A stretch of DNA of 64,000 nucleotides from JALEVB01 sp022768265 (GCA_034168985.1 JAXFJE010000009.1:53370-117369), one strand, 5' to 3'; positions 43,887 through 54,585 are shown, counted from the stretch's first letter. A program made the numbers and translations. The notes: generated from the letters alone by a model not told the origin.

Positions 43887-45731
43887 ATGTTTTTGCCGAT
43901 TTGTAAGGCCGATATGGAAAAAAGAGGTTGGGATCAATGTGATTTTGTTTATGTCGTTGGAGATGCTTATGTTGATCATCCCTCTTTTGGCCATGCGATC
44001 ATTTCGCGTTGCTTAGAAGCTAAAGGATATAAAGTAGGGATCATTTCACAGCCAGATTGGCATGATCTTGCTAGTTTTCAGATCTTAGGTACCCCACGTT
44101 TGGGATTTTTGGTTAGTGCTGGTAATATTGATTCGATGGTCAACCATTACTCAGTAAATAAAAGACGGCGTGATAAAGATAATTATACGGATGATGGGGT
44201 AATGGGCAAAAGGCCAGATCGGGCGACCATCGTTTATTGTCAAAAGATCCGTGAGATCTATGGTAATGATATGCCGATCATCATTGGTGGCATTGAAGCA
44301 AGCTTAAGACGCTTTGCCCATTATGATTACTGGGATGATAAGGTCAGAAAAAGTATCTTGATCGATAGCGGTGCCGATCTTTTATTATATGGCATGGGAG
44401 AAAATAGCGTTATTGAAATGGCTGACGCTTTGAATAGCGGATTAAACGTGCATGATATAACCTATATCCGAGGCAGTGCTTATAAATGTAAGAATATCGA
44501 TTATCTATATGATTATGTCATGCTGGATAGTTATGAAGATATTTGTAAAGACAAAAGCAAATATTGTGATTCATTCTTGAAACAATATCAAAATACCGAT
44601 GCGATCAATGCCGATATCTTGGTTGAGCCTTATCAAGGATGGTATGTTGTATGTAATCCTCCTGGGTTTCCTTTGACCCAAGAAGAAATGGATGCGACCT
44701 ATGCTTTGCCATATGAAAGGACCTTCCATCCAAGTTATCACTATATTCCAGCAATTGAAGAAGTCCAATTTTCCATCATCAGCAATCGTGGCTGTTTTGG
44801 GGCTTGCAGCTTTTGTGCTTTAGCGTCGCATCAAGGTCGCCGCATTTCTTCACGTAGCAAAGATTCAATCGTAGAGGAAGCTACCAAGATCACCAAGCAC
44901 AAGGATTTCAAAGGATATATCCATGATGTGGGCGGACCTACTGCTAACTTTTATCATCCAAGCTGTACAAGACAATTGGAACATGGGACCTGCAAGATCC
45001 GACAATGTTTAGATCCTAAACCATGTGGTAATTTGGTGGTCTCACATAAAGATTATCTAGAAATCTTAAAAGCAGTAAGACAAATTCCTAAGGTCAAGAA
45101 AGTCTTCGTACGCAGTGGGATCCGTTATGATTATTTGATGTATGATCCAGATGATACTTTCTTTAGAGAACTGGTTCAACATCATATCAGTGGACAATTG
45201 AAGGTTGCACCCGAACATGTCAGCAATAAGGTCTTGCGTTATATGGGCAAATGTAATCATGAATTATATGAAAAATTCCGCCATAAATATATCGGCTTAA
45301 ATGAAGAATATGGCAAAAATCAGTTCTTGGTACCATATTTGATGAGCTCGCATCCCGGTTGTGATCTAAATGATGCGATCGAATTAGCTTTATATCTAAA
45401 AAGCATCCATCATATTCCACAACAGGTTCAAGATTTCTATCCAACGCCAATGACCTTATCAACTTGTATGTATTATACGGAGATGGATCCATATACCAAA
45501 AAACCAATCTATGTTGCGAAAAGCCGCCAAGAAAAATTATATCAACGGGTCTTGATGCAATATACCTATCCGAAAAATCAAGCTTTGGTTATTGAAGCAT
45601 TGAAAAAGGCGCATCGTGAAGATCTGATCGGTTATGGCAAACATTGTCTGGTCAAACCGATGAAGAATAATTATCAAAATAAGCCTAACCAAGCTCATTA
45701 TGGTAAAAAAAATACAAAACATAAGGATTAA
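43887..45731 (+). CDS. YgiQ-family radical SAM protein
   Basis: The 614-residue protein has the YgiQ N-terminus (YVVGDAYVDHPSFGHAII, GIISQPDW) and the iron-sulphur motif CFGACSFC near residue 303. The long C-terminal region has VRSGIRYDYL and LKVAPEHVS, and ends in a basic Asn/Lys tail. The reaction of YgiQ proteins is not established. GGAGGAAAG precedes the ATG. It lies 11 bases after the DUF4430-like gene. Confidence 0.92.
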   Translation: MFLPICKADMEKRGWDQCDFVYVVGDAYVDHPSFGHAIISRCLEAKGYKVGIISQPDWHDLASFQILGTPRLGFLVSAGNIDSMVNHYSVNKRRRDKDNYTDDGVMGKRPDRATIVYCQKIREIYGNDMPIIIGGIEASLRRFAHYDYWDDKVRKSILIDSGADLLLYGMGENSVIEMADALNSGLNVHDITYIRGSAYKCKNIDYLYDYVMLDSYEDICKDKSKYCDSFLKQYQNTDAINADILVEPYQGWYVVCNPPGFPLTQEEMDATYALPYERTFHPSYHYIPAIEEVQFSIISNRGCFGACSFCALASHQGRRISSRSKDSIVEEATKITKHKDFKGYIHDVGGPTANFYHPSCTRQLEHGTCKIRQCLDPKPCGNLVVSHKDYLEILKAVRQIPKVKKVFVRSGIRYDYLMYDPDDTFFRELVQHHISGQLKVAPEHVSNKVLRYMGKCNHELYEKFRHKYIGLNEEYGKNQFLVPYLMSSHPGCDLNDAIELALYLKSIHHIPQQVQDFYPTPMTLSTCMYYTEMDPYTKKPIYVAKSRQEKLYQRVLMQYTYPKNQALVIEALKKAHREDLIGYGKHCLVKPMKNNYQNKPNQAHYGKKNTKHKD

Positions 45732-45848
45732 AGTTTCATATCCTGAAATTTTCCTTCATCATTCTTGTGTTATAATAAATTCAAATGTGTAAGGGCTTTA
45801 TTAGTTCAAGCTAAATAGGCAATAATATGAAGGAAGGAAAGAAAGTAA

Positions 45849-46601
45849 ATGATCAAACGTTTTATAATCAACGCTGATGATTTTGGTATCAGCAAAGGCG
45901 CAGTATTAGGTACTATCGAAACCCATGTCAATGGAGTGGTACGCTCTACCACAGCCATGATGAATATGTCATATGTGGAATATGCGCTACAAGAAGCTAA
46001 GAAATATCCAGATCTTGGGGTGGGCATCCACTTGGTATTGACAGCAGGTAAGGCTTTGTTACCTAAAAAGACCGCTTATCTTGATGATGAGGGGAATTTT
46101 ATCCATAAAGGTAAATATCCTAATGGTTATCCGGAGATGAATGAAGATGATCTATATGCAGAGTGGAAGGCGCAAATGGTCAAATTTATCAAACTAGCAG
46201 GTAAAAAACCTACGCATATCGATTCGCATCATCATGTGCATACTGAACCTCAATGCATCAAGGTTGCAAAACGCTTAGCTGCTGAATATGATCTGCCAAT
46301 GCGCATGAAAGATGAAAATGAATCAACCAATGGTTATGAAAAAGTAAAATTTTTCAGTACCTTCTACGATAAAAATGTTTCGATCGAAATGATCAAAAAG
46401 TTGTGCATTGAAAATGAAGGTACGATCGAGATCATGGCCCATCCTGCATATCTAGATTCACGCATCTATGGAATGTCTTCCTATAATCTGCAAAGAATGC
46501 AAGAATTAGATGTGTTATGTTCGGATGAACTAAAAACTTTCTTTGCTGAAAATAATATCGAATTGATCAATTATCGTGATATCAAAAAAGTAAATGTTTA
46601 A
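45849..46601 (+). CDS. ChbG/YdjC-family carbohydrate deacetylase
   Basis: The 250-residue protein has metal-binding motifs INADDFGIS, HIDSHHHVH and MAHPAY. Family members remove N-acetyl groups from chito-oligosaccharides or similar sugars. No sugar-use genes are adjacent, so the natural substrate is open. It has its own terminator. Confidence 0.88.
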   Translation: MIKRFIINADDFGISKGAVLGTIETHVNGVVRSTTAMMNMSYVEYALQEAKKYPDLGVGIHLVLTAGKALLPKKTAYLDDEGNFIHKGKYPNGYPEMNEDDLYAEWKAQMVKFIKLAGKKPTHIDSHHHVHTEPQCIKVAKRLAAEYDLPMRMKDENESTNGYEKVKFFSTFYDKNVSIEMIKKLCIENEGTIEIMAHPAYLDSRIYGMSSYNLQRMQELDVLCSDELKTFFAENNIELINYRDIKKVNV

Positions 46602-46625
46602 AACACAGAGCAATCTGTGTTTTTC
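46601..46625 (+). terminator. Terminator of the ChbG-like gene
   Basis: Stem aaacacaga / tctgtgttt with T-tail, starting at the stop codon. Confidence 0.75.
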
Positions 46626-46679
46626 ATTTAGTAATGTGGCAAACAATGATATACTAGAAACAAAAGTGAGGAAAGATAT

Positions 46680-47330
46680 ATGGCTAGTTGGATAACCCAT
46701 TTGCGCTTTGCCCAAATGATCAAACAGCATTTACCATTAGATGAGACTTTGCTTTATTGGGGGTGTGTAGCGCCGGATAGCGGTCGTATCTTGAGCGATG
46801 GATTAACTTATCAACCTGCTAGCAAGATCTCTCATTGTCAAAAAGATAAAGGTAAATGTTCTATCGATCATGAAGGCTTTTATCAAGCTTATGTTTTAGG
46901 GGCCAATAAGCAAGAGCTTGCTTATTATGTAGGCTATCTTACGCATTTGTTTTGTGATAAATATTGGGTCGAAAAGATCGTTTTGCCAGCTAAGCAAGCT
47001 TATCAAAAAGCGCTAGCTTTAGATCCAAGCTTTATCTTTAAGATCAAAGCGGAATGGTATCAGCTAGATCATTTGTTTCTTAGCAAGCAACAGGTATTTG
47101 ATCCTTTAGCTAAGCTAGAAAGCGCACCAGATCTGCCATACCTTCCTTGGTTTAGATCACAAGCTATCAAGGATAAAGTAAAGCAGATCATCGCATTCTA
47201 TCAAGATGCCAAAATGATCGATGGTGGACATATCTATACCGATGAAAAGATGGTCGCAAGTTTTTTAGCAGAACAAACGCAAGCCTTTTTAGAAGGATAT
47301 GGCGATAGAATTAGAAATTTATTAGATTAG
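46680..47330 (+). CDS. Zinc-dependent phospholipase C-like family protein
   Basis: The 216-residue helical protein has the opening MASWITHLRFAQMI, CVAPDSGR and YYVGYLTHLFCDKYW. The spaced His and Asp residues match the zinc-dependent phospholipase C / S1-P1-like cytosolic family. It has no signal peptide, unlike secreted PLC. It lies 9 bases before the HAD/radical-SAM gene and is probably co-transcribed. Confidence 0.7.
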   Translation: MASWITHLRFAQMIKQHLPLDETLLYWGCVAPDSGRILSDGLTYQPASKISHCQKDKGKCSIDHEGFYQAYVLGANKQELAYYVGYLTHLFCDKYWVEKIVLPAKQAYQKALALDPSFIFKIKAEWYQLDHLFLSKQQVFDPLAKLESAPDLPYLPWFRSQAIKDKVKQIIAFYQDAKMIDGGHIYTDEKMVASFLAEQTQAFLEGYGDRIRNLLD

Positions 47331-47339
47331 GAGAATTGT

Positions 47340-49775
47340 ATGTTATTTGGCTCAGATTATGATGGAACTTTAAAATTAAATGGTGAAGTAAGCCAAGAAA
47401 ATCTTGCGACGATCAAACGATTTCAAAAGAAACATAAGTTTGGGATCGTAACGGGACGTTCATTTAAGATGATATATCCTGAATTAGTGCAATTAGATCT
47501 AGAATTAGATTTTTTGGTCTGCAGCAATGGGACCCTTATCCTAGATAAAGAGATGCAAGAAGTACAAAGCTTTCATATGAATATGGATGATTTTGAAGCG
47601 ATAGAAAGCTATTTGCAAGCAAATGATTGTCAATATTGCATTACTGATGGTTACTACCATGGTTTTTATCGTGATGAAGAACTTAATATTCCATATCGTG
47701 AAGATCATAAGACCTATGCACAGCTAAAAGCGGAAAAAGCGTGCAATGGTATATATGTCAAGATTGCTGATCCGGATAAGCTTGCTCGTATCCAAAAATA
47801 TATCTTGGAACATTATGAAGTGAATGCCTTAAGCAATGATGATAATTTAGATATCTTTGCAAAAACAAGCAGCAAAGATATCGGGTTAAAAATTATTGCA
47901 CAAAAATATGGGGAAGAAGAAATTTATGCCATTGGTGATGGTGAAAATGATCTAACGATGATCAAAGCATATGGCAAGATGGCCATGCGAAAATGTGATC
48001 ATCGCGTAGAGAAGATCGCTGATACTTTTTATGATAGTTTGAGCGATTGTTTACAAGATCTTATGTATAATATCGCTTTGGTTAGCTTAAATGCCAAATA
48101 TGTCCATAAGGCCTTGGCGATATGGTGTTTGGATGCAGGGATCAAAGCTTATGGTGATAAGCATCTTAGCACAAGCTTATTTGATTCAACGATCCATGTC
48201 GATATGCAACAATTAGCTCAAGAGATCTTAGCAAGCAAACCTAGATTGATCGGGCTATCTTGCTATATCTGGAATATCACCAAGATGTATGAATTGATCA
48301 AAGCCATTAGAGCGTTAGATGATCAGGTCAAGATATGTTTAGGCGGTCCAGAAGTGAGCTACAATCAAAAACAAATCATGTTAGCACATCCAACGATCGA
48401 TTTTATCATCAGCGGGGAAGGGGAAGAAAGCTTTGCGCAGCTAGCTAATTGTTTATATCATCATCAAGATCTAGATAAAGTGCCGGGATTGACCTATCGC
48501 CAAGATGGTCGCTTGATCATCAAAGAAAGTTATGTCCCAACCCATGATCCAGTCAATCCTTATAGTGATGAATTTATCCAAAGCGTTAATAAACGGATCG
48601 TCTATATCGAAACGACCCGGGGCTGTCCTTTTAGTTGTGACTTTTGTTTATCCGGTCGATGTGGAAAAGTGCGTTTTTTTGATCTAGCTACAACTTTTGA
48701 TAATATCGTACGTTTAGCCAATTCTGGGACCAAGACGATTAAATTCGTCGATCGTACCTTTAACGCTAATCGAGAACGCAGCAAGCAGATCATTCGTTTC
48801 ATCATGGAAAATAGCGGCAAGTCCTTTAGCGATGAAGTATGTTTTCATTTTGAAGTGGCTGGCGATATCATGGATGATGAAACCATCGAGCTTTTGCAGC
48901 AAGCCCCAGTAGGATTATTCCAATTAGAGATCGGTATGCAGTCATTCAATGAAAAAACCTTGGCTTATATCAATCGCAAGACCGATACGACCAAACTAAA
49001 AAGAAATATTCAACGTTTGTTGGCTAAGCAAAACATGCATATCCACATCGATCTGATCGTTGGCTTACCGTATGAAGATATGGCTAGCTTACAACAAAGC
49101 TTTGATACGGCTTATCATCTAAATGCCCATATGCTGCAGCTTGGTTTTTTAAAGATCTTGCATGGTACGCCGATGGCCGATGATCTACATAAATATCAAT
49201 ATGTTTATCATCAAGAACCTCCATATGAGATCATCGATACCCCATGGTTAAATCAAGAAGAAATGGCCAAGATCCACCGGTTAGAGGATGTCTTGGAAAG
49301 AATGAATAATAGCGGACGCTTTTTGCATACCTTAGATTACATCATCAACACCACCAAGCAAAGCGTATTTAACTTGTTGATGGATTTTGGATGTTATCTA
49401 GAAGGTAAGATGGATTATAAGATCGATCTAGATAGTTATACCGATCTGATCTATCGGTATTTTAAGACCTTGCCAAATATCGATGCGGATCATCTGCGTG
49501 ATGTCATGGTCATCGATCGTTTGAGCACCAATAATACGGGGCGCTTAAGCCAAGAACTAAAACGATATCACAAAAAAAGCAAGCACTATCGTTTAGCACT
49601 TGCTTCAATTGTACCGGAGATGCCTGGTATCAAGAGGGGATTAGAAATTTTAGACACCTTCGATCAAGTTATTTATGTTGACTATGTCAAGGCTGATCGC
49701 ATATCTTCTAAATATCCGGTACACTATATCTCTATTGCCAAGCTAGAGGCTATTGCTCATCGCTTGTCACAATAG
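47340..49775 (+). CDS. Fusion: Cof-type HAD hydrolase + B12-binding-domain radical SAM protein
   Basis: The 811-residue single frame holds two usually separate proteins. Residues 1-238 are a Cof-type HAD phosphatase (DYDGTL at 6-11, IVTGRSF, IGDGENDLTM near 198). Residues 243-811 are a cobalamin-binding-like domain (LVSLNAKYVHKALA, GGPEVS) plus a radical SAM core with Cys429, Cys433, Cys436 (TRGCPFSCDFCLSGR) and a DUF4080-like tail. Met242 coincides with where stand-alone radical SAM versions begin, but I see no ribosome site before it. A true fusion or an old stop loss would both fit. Its end overlaps htrA on the other strand by 26 bases. Confidence 0.85.
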   Translation: MLFGSDYDGTLKLNGEVSQENLATIKRFQKKHKFGIVTGRSFKMIYPELVQLDLELDFLVCSNGTLILDKEMQEVQSFHMNMDDFEAIESYLQANDCQYCITDGYYHGFYRDEELNIPYREDHKTYAQLKAEKACNGIYVKIADPDKLARIQKYILEHYEVNALSNDDNLDIFAKTSSKDIGLKIIAQKYGEEEIYAIGDGENDLTMIKAYGKMAMRKCDHRVEKIADTFYDSLSDCLQDLMYNIALVSLNAKYVHKALAIWCLDAGIKAYGDKHLSTSLFDSTIHVDMQQLAQEILASKPRLIGLSCYIWNITKMYELIKAIRALDDQVKICLGGPEVSYNQKQIMLAHPTIDFIISGEGEESFAQLANCLYHHQDLDKVPGLTYRQDGRLIIKESYVPTHDPVNPYSDEFIQSVNKRIVYIETTRGCPFSCDFCLSGRCGKVRFFDLATTFDNIVRLANSGTKTIKFVDRTFNANRERSKQIIRFIMENSGKSFSDEVCFHFEVAGDIMDDETIELLQQAPVGLFQLEIGMQSFNEKTLAYINRKTDTTKLKRNIQRLLAKQNMHIHIDLIVGLPYEDMASLQQSFDTAYHLNAHMLQLGFLKILHGTPMADDLHKYQYVYHQEPPYEIIDTPWLNQEEMAKIHRLEDVLERMNNSGRFLHTLDYIINTTKQSVFNLLMDFGCYLEGKMDYKIDLDSYTDLIYRYFKTLPNIDADHLRDVMVIDRLSTNNTGRLSQELKRYHKKSKHYRLALASIVPEMPGIKRGLEILDTFDQVIYVDYVKADRISSKYPVHYISIAKLEAIAHRLSQ

Positions 49776-50928
49776 GTTGCGTTAGGGTAACTTCAACATT
49801 TAATTGCTTGCCTTCACGTACAACTGTTAAAGTTACGGTATCTCCAACTTTGTAGTCTTTCAAGACATTGCTAAGATCGGTATAGTTAGAGATTTCTACA
49901 TCATTTAAGGCAATGATGCGATCATATGGTTGTAGACCAGCATTGCTAGCGGCACCACCTTCGATCGTGTCACTAATATATAAACCAGCTTTATAGCCGT
50001 TGCTATCTTGTTTTAATTCGGTAACATAAACACCAAGCGTTGCGCGATCGGTTACATGACCAGATTCGATCAATTGTTGCGCTACATCGATGGCATCGTT
50101 GATCGGGATCGCAAAACCTAGACCTTCGATAGCAGTACCGTAAGATTTAGCGTTAACGATACCTACCAATTCCCCATTGGCGTTAAATAAAGCACCACCA
50201 GAGTTACCTTCATTGATCGCCGCGTTGGTTTGGATCAAGTTCATTGATTCATTACCAACGGTCACCTGACGATTCAAGGCACTGATGATACCATTGGTAG
50301 CGGTGCCGCCTAAAGAACCTAGCGGATTACCAATAGCGATGACATCATCACCAACTAATAATTTATCAGAATCACCGATCGTAGCAGGGCTTAGACCATT
50401 TGCTTCGATCTTTACCACCGCGATATCGCTTTTGCTGTCGGTACCAATCAAAGTAGCGGGATAAACATTACCATCAGTTAAACGAACATTGATGTTTGTT
50501 GCACCTTCGATGACATGGTTATTCGTGATGATATAACCATCAGTAGAGATGATGACACCTGATCCTGCTCCTTCTTGGATCACTTGTTGACTAGGCATTC
50601 CAAAGAAACCAAAATAATCATTAGTTTCCGATACGACCTCTGTGTTGATTTCGACCACACTATCCTTAACGGATGCAATCACGCTTTGCAAACTAGTTGG
50701 ATCATCAAAACTAGCTGGGGCTGTTGGGGTTTCATTTTTATAGATCACGGTATGAGCTGTATTTTTTACAGCGATATAACCACCGGCGAAACCGCCAGCT
50801 AAACTAATTACAAGACTTAAGATGCAGATAAGGACAGGATGATTTTTCTTGTCTTTTTTGCTTGGCTTGTTGTTGATAACTTGCCCTGTTTCACTGTCAA
50901 TTACGATATTTTCATTTTCAATCATCAT
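49750..50928 (-). CDS. htrA: HtrA/DegP-like membrane-anchored serine protease
   Basis: The 392-residue protein has a cytoplasmic tail, a membrane helix (about 31-53), a trypsin-like domain with His138 (TNNHVIEGA), Asp168 (KSDIAVVKI) and Ser243 (NEGNSGGAL), and a C-terminal PDZ domain (about 285-385). It degrades misfolded envelope proteins. AGGAGG lies 5 bases before the first of two adjacent ATGs. Confidence 0.93.
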   Translation of the reverse strand: MMIENENIVIDSETGQVINNKPSKKDKKNHPVLICILSLVISLAGGFAGGYIAVKNTAHTVIYKNETPTAPASFDDPTSLQSVIASVKDSVVEINTEVVSETNDYFGFFGMPSQQVIQEGAGSGVIISTDGYIITNNHVIEGATNINVRLTDGNVYPATLIGTDSKSDIAVVKIEANGLSPATIGDSDKLLVGDDVIAIGNPLGSLGGTATNGIISALNRQVTVGNESMNLIQTNAAINEGNSGGALFNANGELVGIVNAKSYGTAIEGLGFAIPINDAIDVAQQLIESGHVTDRATLGVYVTELKQDSNGYKAGLYISDTIEGGAASNAGLQPYDRIIALNDVEISNYTDLSNVLKDYKVGDTVTLTVVREGKQLNVEVTLTQPIVTSDEQ

Positions 50929-51096
50929 GTATTCCTCCTTTGTACGGTATTAATGATAAAGGTTCAAAGTGAACTAATTGTAAACAAAATGTGAAATTTA
51001 GGTGAAAAATAGCATAATTATGCCTTTTTAACTGTTTAAAGTTAAAAATAAGCCTTAATAGGTTATAATAAATAAGATGTATAAAAGAGGTAGAAG

Positions 51097-52512
51097 ATGA
51101 AAAAAGCAGGTGTTTTGATGCCGATAGCTTCTTTGCCTAGTTTACATGGCATAGGGGATTTTGGTAAGACAAGTTATGAATTTGTGGATTTGATCGCAAG
51201 AACCGGTTTTAAGATCTGGCAGATCTTGCCACTTAATCCATTAGGTTATGGTAATTCACCATATCAACCATATTCAAGTTATGCGATGGATGAGTTATAT
51301 ATTTCATTGGAGCTATTGAAAAAAGCTAAACTGATCAAGACGATAAGAGCGATCGATGGCAAAGTAGATAGGATCTATTATGATAAGGTTAGATTGTATA
51401 AGAAACCTTATTTAGAAGAAGCCTTTAGTAATTTTAAGGCAGATGCAGCTTATGCGGCTTTTTTACAAAGCAATCCATGGGTCGAAAGCTATGCAAGGTT
51501 CATTACTTTAAAGAAACTAAATGATAATAAATGTTGGAACTGTTGGGAAAAGCAAACATTGACCCCAGAAGATGAGCCTCATTTGGCCTATGAGCGTTTT
51601 ATCCAATATATGTTGTATCAGCAATGGCAGCAACTAAAAAAATATGCTAATAAAAAAGGGATCATGATCATGGGGGACATTCCTTTTTATGTAGGCTTGG
51701 ATAGCAATGATGTATATGATAATAAAGCGTGTTTTTTATTAGATAAAGATAATTATCCTAGTTTTATCGCGGGGGTACCACCAGATTACTTTAGTGCCAC
51801 CGGTCAAAGATGGGGCAATCCGATCTATGATTGGGAATATTTGCAACAAACAGACTTTAAGTTTTGGATCGAACGTTTAAGTCATACGGCTAAGATGTTT
51901 GATATCATCCGGATCGATCATTTTAGAGCGTTTGATACCTATTGGAAGATCAAAGCTGATTGTCCAACAGCTATCGATGGACAGTGGTGTGAAGCTCCAG
52001 GCTATGCTTTCTTTGATCGTTTGTTTGAAGTGTGTCCAGATATCAATATCGTTGTGGAAGATCTAGGCTTGTTAAGAGATGAAGTTTTGATCTTGCGTGA
52101 TCATTATCAATTTAAAGGCATGCATGTCATTCAATTTAATTTTGATCCTAAAAACCAAACAGAGCTACCTGAAAATTTGATCATCTATACCGGCACGCAT
52201 GATAATCAGACCTTGCGTTCATGGTATGCTCATAGCAAAGCTAGCTTCAAAAAGCATACCCAAGCGTTTTTTAAGGCCCATAACTATCGCTATGAATTGA
52301 TGAATGATAATTTCATCGCTTATGCATTAAATAGTCCATGTGAATATGCGATCATCAATTTCTTCGATCTTTTGAACAAGACCGATCGCTATCGTATCAA
52401 TACGCCAGGCACGATTGGTGATCCAGATTGGAACCCACGGATCCAAAGCTATGATGCGTATAAAGAAGTTATCAGCAAGTATCGTCGCATGATCAAAAAA
52501 AGTGAACGTTAA
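51097..52512 (+). CDS. malQ: 4-alpha-glucanotransferase (amylomaltase)
   Basis: The 471-residue GH77 enzyme has the opening GVLMPIASLPSLHGIGDFG, the catalytic Asp region IIRIDHFRAFDTYW, VVEDLGLL with the acid/base Glu, and YTGTHDNQT. It transfers alpha-1,4-glucan segments in maltodextrin or glycogen metabolism. No other glucan genes are close. Confidence 0.95.
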   Translation: MKKAGVLMPIASLPSLHGIGDFGKTSYEFVDLIARTGFKIWQILPLNPLGYGNSPYQPYSSYAMDELYISLELLKKAKLIKTIRAIDGKVDRIYYDKVRLYKKPYLEEAFSNFKADAAYAAFLQSNPWVESYARFITLKKLNDNKCWNCWEKQTLTPEDEPHLAYERFIQYMLYQQWQQLKKYANKKGIMIMGDIPFYVGLDSNDVYDNKACFLLDKDNYPSFIAGVPPDYFSATGQRWGNPIYDWEYLQQTDFKFWIERLSHTAKMFDIIRIDHFRAFDTYWKIKADCPTAIDGQWCEAPGYAFFDRLFEVCPDINIVVEDLGLLRDEVLILRDHYQFKGMHVIQFNFDPKNQTELPENLIIYTGTHDNQTLRSWYAHSKASFKKHTQAFFKAHNYRYELMNDNFIAYALNSPCEYAIINFFDLLNKTDRYRINTPGTIGDPDWNPRIQSYDAYKEVISKYRRMIKKSER

Positions 52513-52563
52513 ACTTTCCAATTACATAAAGATAAGCTATAATTTTAAATCGAGGTTGAGAAT

Positions 52564-53403
52564 ATGTTTATTTTTGAAATTATCAAGACGATCATCTTAG
52601 GGATCGTCCAAGGTATTACCGAGTGGTTACCTATCAGTTCGACCGGACATATGATCTTAGTAGATGCCTTTATGCCATTGCAGGTATATAAAGATGCCGC
52701 AATGAATAAAGAATTTGTGGATATGTTCATGGTCGTCATCCAATTTGGCAGTATCTTAGCTGTCTTGTTGTTATATTTTAATAAGTTAAATCCCTTTAGT
52801 CCGAAAAAAAGTGCTGTTCAAAAGAAAAACACTTGGATCTTATGGTTTAAGGTGGCAGTAGCAGCTGTTCCAGCAGCAATCGTGGGATTATTGTTCGATG
52901 ATATCATCGATACGTTGTTGTATAATCCTTTGACCGTAGCCATTACTTTGATTTTATATGGGGTCATCTTTATCTATATCGAGAAAAACAAAAAGCCTGC
53001 GCATATCAAGACCCTAGAAGATCTAGATTATATGACAGCGTTAAAGATCGGAGCTTTCCAAATGTTGGCCTTGATCCCAGGAACTAGCCGTAGTGGTTCA
53101 ACGATCATTGGGGCAACGATCGTCGGCTGCTCAAGAAAGGTAGCTAGTGAGTTTTCTTTCTTCTTAGCTATTCCGATGATGTTTGGGGCTAGCTTGTTAA
53201 AATTAATTAAATTAAAGATGAGCTTAGATCTTGCAGGTATTAGTATCTTATTGTTAGGTATGATCGTGGCCTTTGTGGTGAGCATCATTGCTATCAAGTC
53301 ATTGATGAAATATATTCGTAAGCATGACTTTACGATCTTTGGCTACTATCGTATTGCTTTAGGTATCATCGTCATTGCTTGTATCTTATTTAAGGTGATA
53401 TAG
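52564..53403 (+). CDS. uppP: Undecaprenyl-diphosphatase (BacA family)
   Basis: The 279-residue membrane protein has GIVQGITEWLPISSTGH and the second motif ALIPGTSRSGSTI. It recycles the lipid carrier for cell-wall synthesis and gives basal bacitracin resistance. The next gene starts 3 bases after its stop. Confidence 0.95.
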   Translation: MFIFEIIKTIILGIVQGITEWLPISSTGHMILVDAFMPLQVYKDAAMNKEFVDMFMVVIQFGSILAVLLLYFNKLNPFSPKKSAVQKKNTWILWFKVAVAAVPAAIVGLLFDDIIDTLLYNPLTVAITLILYGVIFIYIEKNKKPAHIKTLEDLDYMTALKIGAFQMLALIPGTSRSGSTIIGATIVGCSRKVASEFSFFLAIPMMFGASLLKLIKLKMSLDLAGISILLLGMIVAFVVSIIAIKSLMKYIRKHDFTIFGYYRIALGIIVIACILFKVI

Positions 53404-53406
53404 CCT

Positions 53407-54582
53407 ATGGATATGTCAATCGTTATTTCCATGGTCATTGAAGGACTGTTGTCTTTCTTTTCGCCATGTATCTTACCAGTATTGCCATTATATTTTGGTT
53501 ATCTAGCAAGTGGGGCAAAAAGTGTAGATGAACAAGGTAATGTAACTTATTCACGTTTGAAAGTATTTATTACGACCTGCTTTTTTGTTACCGGAGTATC
53601 GTTTGCCATCTTATTATTAGGTATTTCTGCTAGCGTATTTAATGGGTTCTTTAGTCGCTATAGCTTGATCATTTCATTTATTGGGGCATTTTTGTTGATC
53701 TTTTTTGGTTTAAATACCCTAGGGGTCATTCAGGTTCCTGCGCTGATGAGCGAAAAGAAATTAGGAGCTAAGGTAAATCTAAATGAGATGAATTATTTAA
53801 ATGCCCTATTATTTGGTTTCTTGTTTAGTTTTTCATGGACCCCATGTATTGGCCCTTATCTAACAAGTGCCATCGTTTTGGCGTCAACCGCAGGTAGCAT
53901 CGGGCTTGGTGTCGTATATATCTTGTGTTACATCTTAGGCTTTGTCATCATGTTCTTGTTGGTCGGTCTATTTACGGAAGAAATGCTAAATATCTTAAAT
54001 AAAAAGCGTCATATCATGAAGTATACGACCATCGTTGGTGGAGCTTTGATGATCGTGATGGGTGGTTATATGTTTGTAAATGCTAGTCAACAAGTGTTGA
54101 ACTTACAAGCTAATACCAACAATATCACACAAGATCAAAATCAAACGGCACAAGAACAAACCGATATGGAAAAATATGGCTTTACCTTAAAAACGAATAA
54201 AGGTAATACCGTAACTTTAAGCGATATCAAAGATCAACATGTCGTATTAACATTCTTTAGGACATGGTGTGGTTATTGTAAACAAGAGATCGCTGATCTA
54301 AAAGAATTGCAAAAGCAATATCCCCAAATTCAATTTTATCTTGTGACATCACCAAATATGGATCGGGAGTTAGATGAAGCTGGCATTGAAAAATGGCTAG
54401 CAGATAATGACATCGATATCGAAGTGATCTATGATGAGAATAATCAAGTACATAGCATGTATGGAGTGCAAGGCTTCCCTAGTGCTTTCTTCTTCGATGA
54501 TGATCAAAGTGTTTATGGATATGTACCAGGATATGTCCAACATGATCAGATGGTGCAAATTCTTGATGATTTGCTACAATAG
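53407..54582 (+). CDS. CcdA-thioredoxin fusion (DsbD-like thiol reductant transporter)
   Basis: The 391-residue protein has a six-helix CcdA module at about 1-225, with redox cysteines in FFSPCILPVLPLYF and SWTPCIGPYL. A Gln/Asn/Thr-rich linker follows. A TlpA-like thioredoxin domain comes last (about 245-391) with active site TWCGYC and a cis-Pro in GFPSAFF. It should carry electrons across the membrane to reduce outside disulfides in a single chain. Confidence 0.9.
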   Translation: MDMSIVISMVIEGLLSFFSPCILPVLPLYFGYLASGAKSVDEQGNVTYSRLKVFITTCFFVTGVSFAILLLGISASVFNGFFSRYSLIISFIGAFLLIFFGLNTLGVIQVPALMSEKKLGAKVNLNEMNYLNALLFGFLFSFSWTPCIGPYLTSAIVLASTAGSIGLGVVYILCYILGFVIMFLLVGLFTEEMLNILNKKRHIMKYTTIVGGALMIVMGGYMFVNASQQVLNLQANTNNITQDQNQTAQEQTDMEKYGFTLKTNKGNTVTLSDIKDQHVVLTFFRTWCGYCKQEIADLKELQKQYPQIQFYLVTSPNMDRELDEAGIEKWLADNDIDIEVIYDENNQVHSMYGVQGFPSAFFFDDDQSVYGYVPGYVQHDQMVQILDDLLQ

Positions 54583-54585
54583 TTA

